From Isotricha intestinalis (Eukaryota > Ciliophora > Litostomatea > Vestibuliferida > Isotrichidae), in the NCBI GenBank assembly GCA_023807065.1, contig JAJJLU010004075.1:1-19265 (forward strand): a stretch of 19,265 bases of DNA. Reading direction: 5' to 3'. The notes under the pieces were generated by a model. That model was not told the DNA's origin and ran no database searches. It saw nothing but the letters and a program-made list of their open reading frames with translations. Shown piece after piece: positions 1 to 10,463 of this stretch (position 1 is the stretch's first letter; each line of letters begins with the position of its first letter). Position numbers and translations under genes: made by a program.

Positions 1-233
1 TCATTTTCTGTTGTTTGAGTTGAGTTTTTTAATATATTATTTTTTGAATATGAAGTTTGTGGACGAAAATTTAATGTGGTACTATTATTATTTGATGTTA
101 TATCTTTTTTAATATTTTGAGTTTTATCGTTTTTTTTTAATATATATTTTGAAATATTTTTTAAAAATGATTTTTTTGGATTTTCTATATTCGGAAGTTT
201 TATTAATCTATCTTTTTTTTTTGAATTTTTCAT
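1..233 (-). CDS. Partial Lys/Asn-rich hypothetical protein (N-terminal 77 codons)
   Basis: An ATG at 233-231 on the minus strand opens a frame that stays open to the left edge, so the 3' part is missing. The visible 77 residues are basic and rich in Lys, Asn, Ser and Thr, starting MKNSKKKDRLIKLPNIENPK, and look disordered. Codon use (AAA, AAT, TCA, with occasional CCG, CGT, ACC) is like the neighbouring genes. The frame is also open upstream of the ATG into the start of the divergent gene, but no other ATG lies in it, so 233 is the best start. No family is recognised. In DNA this AT-rich, 77 codons without a stop is unlikely by chance but not impossible; the position opposite a divergent gene supports it. 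Confidence 0.55.
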   Translation of the reverse strand, partial: MKNSKKKDRLIKLPNIENPKKSFLKNISKYILKKNDKTQNIKKDITSNNNSTTLNFRPQTSYSKNNILKNSTQTTEN

Positions 234-313
234 TGATTTTATATTATTTTTTATATTATTTACATCAATAAAAATTTTTGAGTTTTTTTTAATAAAAAAA
301 TCAAAAGAAAAAA
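234..313. promoter_or_regulatory. Short divergent intergenic region
   Basis: Eighty bases separate the start of the minus-strand partial gene from the plus-strand otubain-like/RING gene. The stretch is almost pure A/T with T and A runs. Both promoters must lie here or inside the coding sequences. No specific element can be named. Confidence 0.4.
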
Positions 314-2962
314 ATGTCAAAAACAGATGGAAATAAATTAAAAGATTCAGAAAGTTTGAAAACGGATGTTAAAGAAGAAATCAAAGAGGCTATTAATAAT
401 AAAAGAAAAATACAAAGAAATTTTGATAATATAAATCAAGATGAAATCCGTCGTTCAAGTTTTAATCTATTGTCAAGTGATAATGAAAATGATGGTGGGG
501 ATAAAAAAATTAATTCATATTTTTTTCAAAATGAAACTCCTGGTTTTTATGAACCATCAAGAGAAAAACCAAAAGAAAATGATGTTGACAATCAAATTAC
601 AGCTAATAAAAAAATTCATTATCCTATTGAATTTAAATATGTAGAAAAAAAAATATTAAAGAATTCATCAATAATAGACCCATTGGCGGATGATAAACCA
701 AAAAATAAAAAAGATCTCACTTCAACTCAAGATAATACAAATAATATGCCTTCAATTAAAGAAGAAAATAATGAAAATTTATGTACAAATACTAATCACA
801 ATGAAGGAGAAACAACAGATCCAAATAATTTTCCAGAATCTAAAAAAAATTCCTCCCAGAATAATGATGAAATAAATGATGGTAGGGATAATATTTGTTT
901 TTCAATTGGAAACGAGTGTTATGATAATAATATTACTATAAAAAAATTTAAACAAAAGAAAGAAATAAATATTAAAAAGTTATTATCATATGATAAACCA
1001 CATAATTATTCATTAAATAAGGAATATAAATTTAAAAACTTAATAGAAAGAAAAAAGAATTTTATGAATGATATAATGTATTCAAATCTTCCTTTTTCAA
1101 AATTGGAAAATATTGAAAACTTTAAAAAACCAAAAGAATATGAAAAAGAGAGTTTATTAAAAGAAGTGAAAATAATAATTCAAGAGATAATAAAATCAAA
1201 TCTATCAATGAAGGATGAAATAATAAAAAAAATAGATTCAAATTATAATTCAGATGAATATACTCAAACTTATTTATATAATATTTCTCCTTGTTTTAAA
1301 TTATATTCAATGGGAGATTTTTCGGAAAAAATTGAATGTTTTAGAAAAGGAAAAAATGATGGTGATTCATTTTATAAATGTTTTATGTTTAGTTTATTAG
1401 AAAAATATATTATAAATAAAAAAATATTCGAGTTAAGTATTATACTTTTTGAAATATTTAATCAAATTGATGAATCTATTTTTCATTATCCTAATATTAA
1501 TTTTGATAAAAATGAAGCTATCATTATTTTAGATATTATTATTACTTATGTTGAAAATTGTGATGTTAAAAGTTCAATAGATTTTTTAAATAAAAGCTTT
1601 TGTTCAAATAATAATTTTTGTAATACAATGGTAAAATATATGAAAATGAAATTAGCAAGTTTTATTCAAGAAAATGAGACTTTATTTCAATTTGATGAGT
1701 TAATTTCTGAAAACATAATTTCAAATATTTTTTATGAAAATAATATATTTAAATGTACTGATTATATTAATGAAAAAATTTTAATAATGCAATCTGAACC
1801 AGATTTATTTATTTATTTAATAACTCCTTTAGCTTTAAAAGTAAATTTAATGTTATATGTTAATGAATCTTATGGAAATAAACAATTAATTCATGAAAAT
1901 ATAATTTTTGAAAATGAAATTACAATTGATTTACTTTATATAAAAAGAAGTTATTCAATATTTTATACACATGATTATTTTCATAATAATTTACATTTAT
2001 TGTTTTATTTTATTAATGATAAAGATATTTTTAATACTAATAATTCAGGAACAATTAATCCAGGAATAAAAGAAAGAAATATTAGTAATAAAATAGATGA
2101 TGATTCAATTAAAATCATTTCTCTTATGAAAAAATGTAAAGAATGTGGAAAAGAAGCAAATGAAATATCTTTAGATAAAATATGTCCTGATTTTCCAATA
2201 TGTCAAAGTTGTTTGAAAATAAATACTGATAAAGTAATATCAAATAGATTAGGAAATTTAATAAAAAATGGATTTGAAAATATAGAATTTTATACAAGAT
2301 CTATAAATTTAACTCTAGAATCAGATACAAACAATTTAATTTTATCTCAACCAGAATTTAGTTTTTTATATGGAAATACAGAAACAATAAATTCTCAAAT
2401 GGTAAATAATTCTTGTTTAACATGTGGAATAATATTCCAAAATAATAATTATATTATAATGGATTGTGGTTGTAAATATTGTTATAGATGTATTGAAAAT
2501 ATAATAATTCATGCTGAAAAAAAATTTATGATGACATATGAACCAAGTAAATGTAATTGTGGTAAAGAAATAGTTATTCAAAAAGCAATTGATAAAAGAT
2601 TTAATGAAGCTGAAACAAAAAAATATAAAGAAGAAGCTTATAGGAGATTAAGTCATTTTTGGAAACAATATTGTCTTTTTTGCAAAAAAGAACTTAAAGA
2701 TGAATATTGTATTATTAAAATTAAAAATGAACCTGGAGAAGGAAAAATTAAAATCGAAGATCAAAATCATATAAGTTGCAAAAAATGTGCTGAAATAGAA
2801 GCAAAACAATATAATTTTAATAAAAACAAAGATGATTATATTTATTTAGAATGTAAATTATGTAATAAATCCCATTTAATGAAATATGAAAATTTAAAAA
2901 GAGTAATTAGCAAATCACAAAGTAAAAAATCGAAAACGAATTGTTCATGTAATATCTTTTGA
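314..2962 (+). CDS. Otubain-like (peptidase C65) pseudo-deubiquitinase fused to RING/RBR-like zinc clusters
   Basis: This 882-residue protein ends in TGA. Residues 1-270 are charged and probably disordered. Residues about 280-555 resemble otubains: the nucleophile motif appears as KGKNDGDSFYKCF, followed by a helical middle and a C-terminal LLYIKRSYSIFY aligning with the human OTUB1 segment LLYRPGHYDILY. All three catalytic positions are changed: the Cys is Ser352, the His is Ser546 and the Asp is Ser548, so deubiquitinase activity is not expected. Three Cys clusters follow: C608/C611/C624/C630/C633; a RING-like C701-x2-C704-x13-C718-x-C720-x2-C723-x2-C726-x20-C747-x-C749; and C787/C790/C822/C825/C847/C850/H854. 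The order suggests a RING-between-RING-like ubiquitin ligase, but the second and third clusters do not fit a strict consensus. The likely role is ubiquitin binding or ligation in the cytosol. The gene is single-exon and divergent from the partial gene at 1-233. The otubain call is fairly sure; the ligase call is inferred. Confidence 0.7.
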   Translation: MSKTDGNKLKDSESLKTDVKEEIKEAINNKRKIQRNFDNINQDEIRRSSFNLLSSDNENDGGDKKINSYFFQNETPGFYEPSREKPKENDVDNQITANKKIHYPIEFKYVEKKILKNSSIIDPLADDKPKNKKDLTSTQDNTNNMPSIKEENNENLCTNTNHNEGETTDPNNFPESKKNSSQNNDEINDGRDNICFSIGNECYDNNITIKKFKQKKEINIKKLLSYDKPHNYSLNKEYKFKNLIERKKNFMNDIMYSNLPFSKLENIENFKKPKEYEKESLLKEVKIIIQEIIKSNLSMKDEIIKKIDSNYNSDEYTQTYLYNISPCFKLYSMGDFSEKIECFRKGKNDGDSFYKCFMFSLLEKYIINKKIFELSIILFEIFNQIDESIFHYPNINFDKNEAIIILDIIITYVENCDVKSSIDFLNKSFCSNNNFCNTMVKYMKMKLASFIQENETLFQFDELISENIISNIFYENNIFKCTDYINEKILIMQSEPDLFIYLITPLALKVNLMLYVNESYGNKQLIHENIIFENEITIDLLYIKRSYSIFYTHDYFHNNLHLLFYFINDKDIFNTNNSGTINPGIKERNISNKIDDDSIKIISLMKKCKECGKEANEISLDKICPDFPICQSCLKINTDKVISNRLGNLIKNGFENIEFYTRSINLTLESDTNNLILSQPEFSFLYGNTETINSQMVNNSCLTCGIIFQNNNYIIMDCGCKYCYRCIENIIIHAEKKFMMTYEPSKCNCGKEIVIQKAIDKRFNEAETKKYKEEAYRRLSHFWKQYCLFCKKELKDEYCIIKIKNEPGEGKIKIEDQNHISCKKCAEIEAKQYNFNKNKDDYIYLECKLCNKSHLMKYENLKRVISKSQSKKSKTNCSCNIF

Positions 2963-3071
2963 ATATCTAAAAAATTAAAATTATTTTATTAAAAAAAATC
3001 TAAAAATAATAAAAAAAATATTTTGTTTAAATTTAAAAATTTTGAATCAAAAAAAACTAAATTTCAAAATT

Positions 3072-3914
3072 TTACTCTTCAGCATTTTCTTCATCAATCA
3101 TAACACCTCCTCCTTCCATAAGGACATTTTCTTCTTCATCATCTGCTTTGTCAACACCTCCTTCAATAACTTCTTCATGTCTTTCTTCATGTTGCATTTC
3201 TTCTCCTTGTCCTTGCATCATTTCCTCACCTTGTCCTTGCATCATCATTTCTTCTCCTTGTCCTTGCATCATATCATCACCTTGTCCTTGCATTTGTTGT
3301 TGCATTTGATATTGTTGTTGCATTTGATATTGTTCATCCATATTATCTTCATTAGCATTATTAAATGCACGATATTCAGCAGGAATACTTTTACTAGAAA
3401 GTAACTGATCAGTAAAGTAAATTCTTCTTATTCTGCAATTAGCATGGATTTGAACTCTTAAAGTTTCTAAATAATTTGTTCCATATGCTCTTCTGGTAAA
3501 GTCGGTTAAATTAAAGTGAATTTGATTCCAACCTTCATCTAATTTCATTGGTATTGTACATATGAATGGCTTTACTCTTGTATTACTTTGGTAATTTGAT
3601 GCACGGAAACGACGTTTTACATTTTTGTCATCTATTACTTGGACTTCAAAGGTAAAATATTTTTTCAAATATTTAATCAAAAGAACTAAAAATGGCATTT
3701 TTATTCCTAAAGTTTGCTTTGGACTTATTGGACATGTCAAGAAACATGTTGATACGTTAGCTCCACATATTTCTATCACTGATGATTGCATCTCAAAATC
3801 TGTTATACGCTTTACATATCCGTTGTTTATGTTACGACGCCATATTTGTAATGGCTTTGAACCTATGGCATATAGTATGGAAAGAAATCCTGATTGGAAA
3901 GTGTTACGGAACAT
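3072..3914 (-). CDS. CFAP20: CFAP20 (GTL3/Bug22) with a repetitive C-terminal extension
   Basis: Residues 1-184 match the CFAP20 family almost end to end: [20 protein letters not shown] at the start, then [59 protein letters not shown] and NCRIRRIYF. Family members are usually about 190 residues; this one has 280. CFAP20 is a conserved inner-junction protein of ciliary and centriolar doublet microtubules, so it points to a cell with motile cilia or flagella. Residues 185-280 are an added acidic tail: two YQMQQQ units, four MQGQG-D/E-D/E-M units, then a Glu/Gly-rich end. The tail has no counterpart in the human protein and is probably disordered. No intron is needed. The gene converges with the otubain-like gene, whose stop is 109 nt away. 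The core identification is very secure. Confidence 0.96.
   Translation of the reverse strand: MFRNTFQSGFLSILYAIGSKPLQIWRRNINNGYVKRITDFEMQSSVIEICGANVSTCFLTCPISPKQTLGIKMPFLVLLIKYLKKYFTFEVQVIDDKNVKRRFRASNYQSNTRVKPFICTIPMKLDEGWNQIHFNLTDFTRRAYGTNYLETLRVQIHANCRIRRIYFTDQLLSSKSIPAEYRAFNNANEDNMDEQYQMQQQYQMQQQMQGQGDDMMQGQGEEMMMQGQGEEMMQGQGEEMQHEERHEEVIEGGVDKADDEEENVLMEGGGVMIDEENAEE
3195..3332 (-). repeat. In-frame minisatellite coding Q/M/G-rich repeats in the CFAP20 tail
   Basis: Reading the minus strand, 3332-3294 encodes tandem YQMQQQ-type units and 3293-3195 encodes four degenerate copies of MQGQGEEM (24-27 nt each, with DDM in the first and an extra Met in one). The nucleotide copies share the core ATGCAAGGACAAGGTGA, which is more GC-rich than the surroundings. 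Copy-number variation between strains would be expected. Confidence 0.85.
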
Positions 3915-4129
3915 TTTTTTTTATTTTTTTAAGTTATATGATTATTAATTAATTTAATTTATTATTTTTTGATATATGGTGTTAAGTTTTAATTTATTTT
4001 TTGTTGTTATATGTTTTTTTTATTTTTTATTTTGATATTATAATTTAATATGGGCTTAATGAAAATAACTTTATTTTTTAAAATAATATATATTATTAAT
4101 TTCAATGTAAATAATTAATTTAATTTTTT

Positions 4130-5123
4130 TTATTTTGGTGTTGCATTATCTAAATATGTTGAATTTAATCTATTTTCTTTATCTTCATTTTCTAGTTTTA
4201 AATTTATTTTCGCTGGAATTAAAAATTCAGGGAAATTTTCAGGTAAATTAAAAGGTGGTTCTCCAGTTTTCATAATCTGTGAAAAAAAATAAATAATAAA
4301 AATTCTTACTGAAACATTATAATAAATAATTAAAATAGAAATAGATCCAACAATAAAAATAACAATAGAGAAGACTAAAGTTTGTAAACTAGTATTTTTA
4401 TCATTATTTTCAAAAATACATTCATCAAAAGATCTATAAGTATTAACATTATTGAAATTATTACACATTTTTTTTTTGACTTTATCACTGACCGTATAAG
4501 GAAGACACATATCAACAATTGAATTCTAAAAAAAATTATAATTTAAATATACAAATTGATCTTCTCTTACTGTTTCATTTATTATTTCATTACCACATTG
4601 AACAATTGAACATGATTCAACTCTACAATATCTACAATCTTTTAAACTTGCTGAACCACAAAATGTAAATGAATTTTGATTATTATATTGACTTTCTTCT
4701 TTATTTTCTTCTTTTATTATTAATATTGAAATTATAAATGATGAATTTAAATTCTTTCTTTCTTTCTTTAATGATAAATATAATTCATTGGAATATAATT
4801 TTGTTTCAAATTTTGTTATTGAATCTTTTGTTACTTCTTCTTCTAATTTAATATATTTATTTTTATATTTTACTTGTACATAATATTGAATCATTTAAAC
4901 AATTTTCAGGATCACATGAATTAGGAATTATTTTATCTGTTATTTGAATATATTTTATATTTGTAAAATTTGATATTTCTAATGATATATATTTGTAATT
5001 TGTTTTTATTTGAAATATTTTGCAATTATCATTATATGTTATTATTTTATTCTTTAAACCAATTTTTAAAGGAGTTTGAGAATATATTATCTTGAAAAAT
5101 ATAAATATGAATTTTAAATTCAT
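4130..5123 (-). CDS. Secreted/type I membrane protein, Cys-rich, four exons separated by tiny introns
   Basis: Three overlapping or adjacent frames become one 300-residue protein once tiny GT-AG introns are removed. Exons (minus strand) are 5123-4874, 4842-4553, 4525-4310 and 4276-4130. The product has a signal peptide (MNLKFIFIFFKIIYSQ), a luminal or extracellular domain with Cys pairs, a dense Cys cluster (Cys145, 153, 156, 161, 166), several N-glycosylation-type NxS/T sites, a transmembrane helix at about 228-249, and a short acidic/basic tail with a PPFNLPENFPEF segment. The start is the ATG directly before the hydrophobic signal. No family is recognised; it may be a surface or endomembrane protein. 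Without splicing the frame breaks after codon 86, so an alternative reading is a pseudogene, but the coherent topology and three matching introns argue against it. CFAP20 lies 215 nt downstream in the same orientation. Confidence 0.75.
4277..4309 (-). other. Predicted 33-nt in-frame, stop-less intron (phase 0)
   Basis: On the minus strand it begins GTAAGAAT and ends TTTTTTTTCACAG, giving the best donor and acceptor of the four. It is 3n long with no in-frame stop, so the frame is open with or without it. Retention would add VRIFIIYFFSQ just after the transmembrane helix. Its T-rich character and strong splice ends favour an intron. Confidence 0.7.
4526..4552 (-). other. Predicted 27-nt spliceosomal intron (phase 0)
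   Basis: On the minus strand it begins GTATATTTAAA and ends in a T run plus TAG. Its length is a multiple of three and its only in-frame stop is the TAG of the acceptor itself. Removing it joins ...VREDQF to NSIVDMCLPY in the same frame. Confidence 0.8.
4843..4873 (-). other. Predicted 31-nt spliceosomal intron (phase 1)
   Basis: On the minus strand it begins GTAAAATATA and ends AAATTAG. Retained, it gives TAA at its third codon. Removing it joins ...SILCT to KEEVTKD and restores the frame of exon 2. The alternative upstream donor GTACAAG with the same acceptor makes an immediate TAA, so this donor is the only one that works with this acceptor. Confidence 0.8.
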
Positions 5124-5573
5124 TTATTGATATGAAATATTAATTATGATATTAATGTTAGAAAGAAAATTTTTTGGGAAATTTATTATTATTTTAATTA
5201 TATGAAAATAAACAATTTCAACATTATTGATATTTTAATATAGTAAGTAGACATTAATTAAATTTAATTATTTAAAATGAAATAATTAATGATTCAATAT
5301 TTAATTTTTATAAATTGTTTTATGTATTTAATTTCTAATGTATTATAATGTAAAAACTAGTTTTAATTTTTTCATTTTTTTATTCTTAAATAAATTTAAA
5401 AATAAAAAAAAATTTATCTCATATTGGTGATTTAAATATATAATTAATTAATGGTTATATTAAATATAGGATTATTCTATTATTTATTGATTAAAATAAA
5501 TCTATTTTATTCAATCTATATAAAAATTTTTTGAGAAATTTGGAAAAAATTTTGACAATTTTTTTGAACTTTA
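5124..5573. other. AT-rich intergenic region
   Basis: About 450 nt upstream of the membrane-protein gene. It is nearly all A/T with many stops in all frames. I see no tRNA-like or snRNA-like block, no tandem repeat and no convincing short gene. It must contain the promoter of the minus-strand gene starting at 5123. Confidence 0.6.
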
Positions 5574-5999
5574 TTAATCCTGTATAATAGGAAAACAAAA
5601 GGTTTTCATTAAAGGTTTATATTCTTTTGAAAAAATAATTAAAGCATTAAATATGTTTTCCAAATTTTTCAATATATATATAATAGGAAATTTTTTTTTA
5701 AAAAAAATCTTATATATATTTTTTTCTTTTCCACAATAAATTCTTTTAACTATTTTACAAGTAAAAATTTTTCGACAAAACTTATTAAATAAGTTTCTAA
5801 ATAATTTATTAAATTTTTCACTTATTTTATTTTCATTTGAAATTCTTCTCAGTGAAATTATATAAAAATTTTGAATTGAAATTAATATTTTTTTTATGTG
5901 AAATAATAAATGAGAGTCTTTATTTGTTCTTTGATTCAATTTCATAAAAAATTGGAGTAAGAGTTTAAAATCTACTTTAACTTTTTGTATTTTTTTCAT
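5574..5999 (-). CDS. Doubtful orphan ORF, 141 aa, basic
   Basis: An ATG-to-TAA frame of 141 codons in very AT-rich DNA, where stops are expected roughly every ten codons, so its length argues against chance. Against it, the product is dominated by Lys, Ile, Phe, Leu and Asn with almost no Gly, Ala, Asp or Val, unlike every convincing gene here. No motif, signal peptide or family is recognised. It lies alone between two long non-coding stretches. It could be a small lineage-specific gene, a decayed gene, or one exon of a larger gene with tiny introns. Confidence 0.35.
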   Translation of the reverse strand: MKKIQKVKVDFKLLLQFFMKLNQRTNKDSHLLFHIKKILISIQNFYIISLRRISNENKISEKFNKLFRNLFNKFCRKIFTCKIVKRIYCGKEKNIYKIFFKKKFPIIYILKNLENIFNALIIFSKEYKPLMKTFCFPIIQD

Positions 6000-6758
6000 T
6001 TTTTAAAATAATTTTAAAAAATAGTTTTTCTTATATACAAAAAAAATACATTAAAGACAGAATTCAAAAAATACTTTACAACAAAACAAAATAAAATATA
6101 TTTTATTAAAGGCTTTTTATAAATAAATATTTCTTAAAAACACTATTTTCAAAAAATCAGAAAATAAAGAAGTGAAATTTTAAGATTGAATAAATTTAAA
6201 TTTTTTTAAATTTAAACCTAGTTCGATAACAAATAATTGTAATAAAAAATTATTTATTTTTAAACTACAAATTAATATTATATAAAAAATATGGTTTAAA
6301 GGAGGTACTAAATTATTAATATAAATTAATTTAAATACATTACTTAACATTAATTCATATTTTTTTTCTATTTCAAAATTTAAATAAAAACATATTTATT
6401 CTTTTAATTAAATAATCTCAAATATAAAAAAAACTTTTCAAAAATTCATTGTTAATTTAATTTAGTTATTCTTTTATTAAAGTATTTAAGATTTTTTCTT
6501 CATTTTTTATTAAAAATTTATATATTCTTTTTGCTCTTCATTACATTTAATATCAAATATATAATGATTTTCCAATTATGAGGAATTTTCCTTTTAATTA
6601 TATTCCTCTTTTAATATTTCATTTTTTTTAAAACAAAAAATTTAAATATATTAATTAAAAAATAAAATTTTCATTCAGTAAAATAAATCTTCTTTTAATT
6701 AAATTTTAAAAAATTAAATTAAATCATATAACATTAATTTAAGTAAAAAAACATGAAA
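6000..6758. other. Long AT-rich intergenic region
   Basis: About 760 nt with no supportable gene on either strand, the largest gene-poor gap here. Slightly less AT-rich spots occur near 6215-6230 and 6293-6308, where an 8-nt inverted repeat (TTTAAACC/GGTTTAAA) spaced about 80 nt apart is seen, and a short hairpin lies at 6580-6608. No tRNA, snRNA or telomere-like sequence is recognised. Confidence 0.55.
6580..6608. repeat. Short inverted repeat (7-bp stem)
   Basis: GAGGAAT at 6580-6586 is mirrored by ATTCCTC at 6602-6608 with a 15-nt loop. The G/C content of the arms is high for this region. It could be a hairpin in the 3' UTR of the minus-strand gene at 6759-7184, about 150 nt past its stop, or chance. 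Confidence 0.3.
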
Positions 6759-7184
6759 TTAAACAACAAAATAAGTTCCTCCAATTAAAGCTAAAACTCT
6801 TAAAGTATTAACTTTAACTTGTTCATCTCTAAAATAATATATATTATGAATCAAAAATAAATCAATTAATAATCCACACATAATAAAATGAATAGAAGCA
6901 GAATAACCACACATACAAAAATAACCTCCTAAAATTAATAAATAAGACATTAATAAACATATATTATCAGCTGCTTTATTTAATTTTGTTATATTTGCAT
7001 CATAATTTTCTGTATTATTTGCTATTACATTATATATTGTTGAATTTTTAAAGTTATTAAAAGTTCTTTCTATAAAACCTTTATTAATATTTCTATAATG
7101 TGGTTCTATCATATTTATTCCATACCATATTAAAAAAAGACCATATAAAATTCTTGACAAATTATAAGCTAAATTTGCTTTCAT
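6759..7184 (-). CDS. Small four-helix membrane protein, DoxX/SURF4-like topology
   Basis: This 141-residue protein has four predicted transmembrane helices at about 11-27, 74-94, 97-117 and 125-141. A soluble loop (28-72) with NxS/T sites (NNT, NIT) lies between the first two. The spacing, with a long first loop and three packed C-terminal helices, resembles the DoxX/SURF4-like superfamily, but no diagnostic motif is visible, so the family is a guess. The last helix runs to the C-terminus (ALIGGTYFVV). The start ATG at 7184 is 47 nt from the start of the divergent 970-residue gene, so the two share a tiny promoter region. A location in the endoplasmic reticulum or another internal membrane is likely but unproven. 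Confidence 0.75.
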   Translation of the reverse strand: MKANLAYNLSRILYGLFLIWYGINMIEPHYRNINKGFIERTFNNFKNSTIYNVIANNTENYDANITKLNKAADNICLLMSYLLILGGYFCMCGYSASIHFIMCGLLIDLFLIHNIYYFRDEQVKVNTLRVLALIGGTYFVV

Positions 7185-7231
7185 TTTATTTTTGAATAAA
7201 TTTTTTAATTTAAAAAAAATTAAAACAGAAT
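7185..7231. promoter_or_regulatory. 47-nt divergent promoter region
   Basis: Only 47 A/T-dominated bases separate the ATGs of two divergent genes. Both 5' UTRs and any core promoter must be very short or overlap the coding sequences. No defined TATA or initiator element can be picked out of such AT-rich DNA. Confidence 0.5.
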
Positions 7232-10144
<2,913 letters not shown>

Positions 10145-10463
10145 AAATTGTTTTACCAAATTACACTTCTTTTAAAATTTAACTAATTATATTTATTGTT
10201 TTGTAGATAATGAGGTTATATTTAATTATTTTTAAATTTAATACAAATATGGATTTAAATTATTATAATATAAATACATTATTTTTCTAAATTCCAAATA
10301 AGTATATCTTTTATATTTAAAATTAAAAAAATAATTATTATAAAAACTTCAAAAAAATGATTATAAATCAAATACAATAAAAAAACCAAAATTAAATATA
10401 AAAAAAATATAATTTAATTCTAAATATTTATATCTTAAATTTAAATCTTAAATTTTAATTTAA
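10145..10463. other. AT-rich intergenic region before the kinase gene
   Basis: 319 nt between two plus-strand genes. It contains the 3' UTR of the coiled-coil gene and the kinase promoter. No coding or structured RNA signal is seen apart from a short tandem duplication near its right end. Confidence 0.6.
10432..10455 (+). repeat. Tandem 11-nt direct repeat upstream of the kinase start
   Basis: ATCTTAAATTT occurs at 10432-10442 and again at 10445-10455, a 13-nt period, ending 8 nt before the kinase ATG. It probably lies in the 5' UTR. It may be a regulatory element or simple slippage. Confidence 0.4.

Noticed and set aside
3195..3332. A CRISPR-like or non-coding tandem array.
   Set aside because: The units are degenerate, contiguous without spacers and in frame with CFAP20; it is a coding minisatellite.
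3625..3948. A 107-codon plus-strand frame overlapping CFAP20.
   Set aside because: It is antisense to the strongly conserved CFAP20 core and has no recognisable domain.
6211..6310. A possible tRNA or structured RNA around GTTCGATAAC and the TTTAAACC/GGTTTAAA inverted repeat.
   Set aside because: No cloverleaf can be formed, the arms are too short and AT-rich, and no conserved A/B box pair is present.
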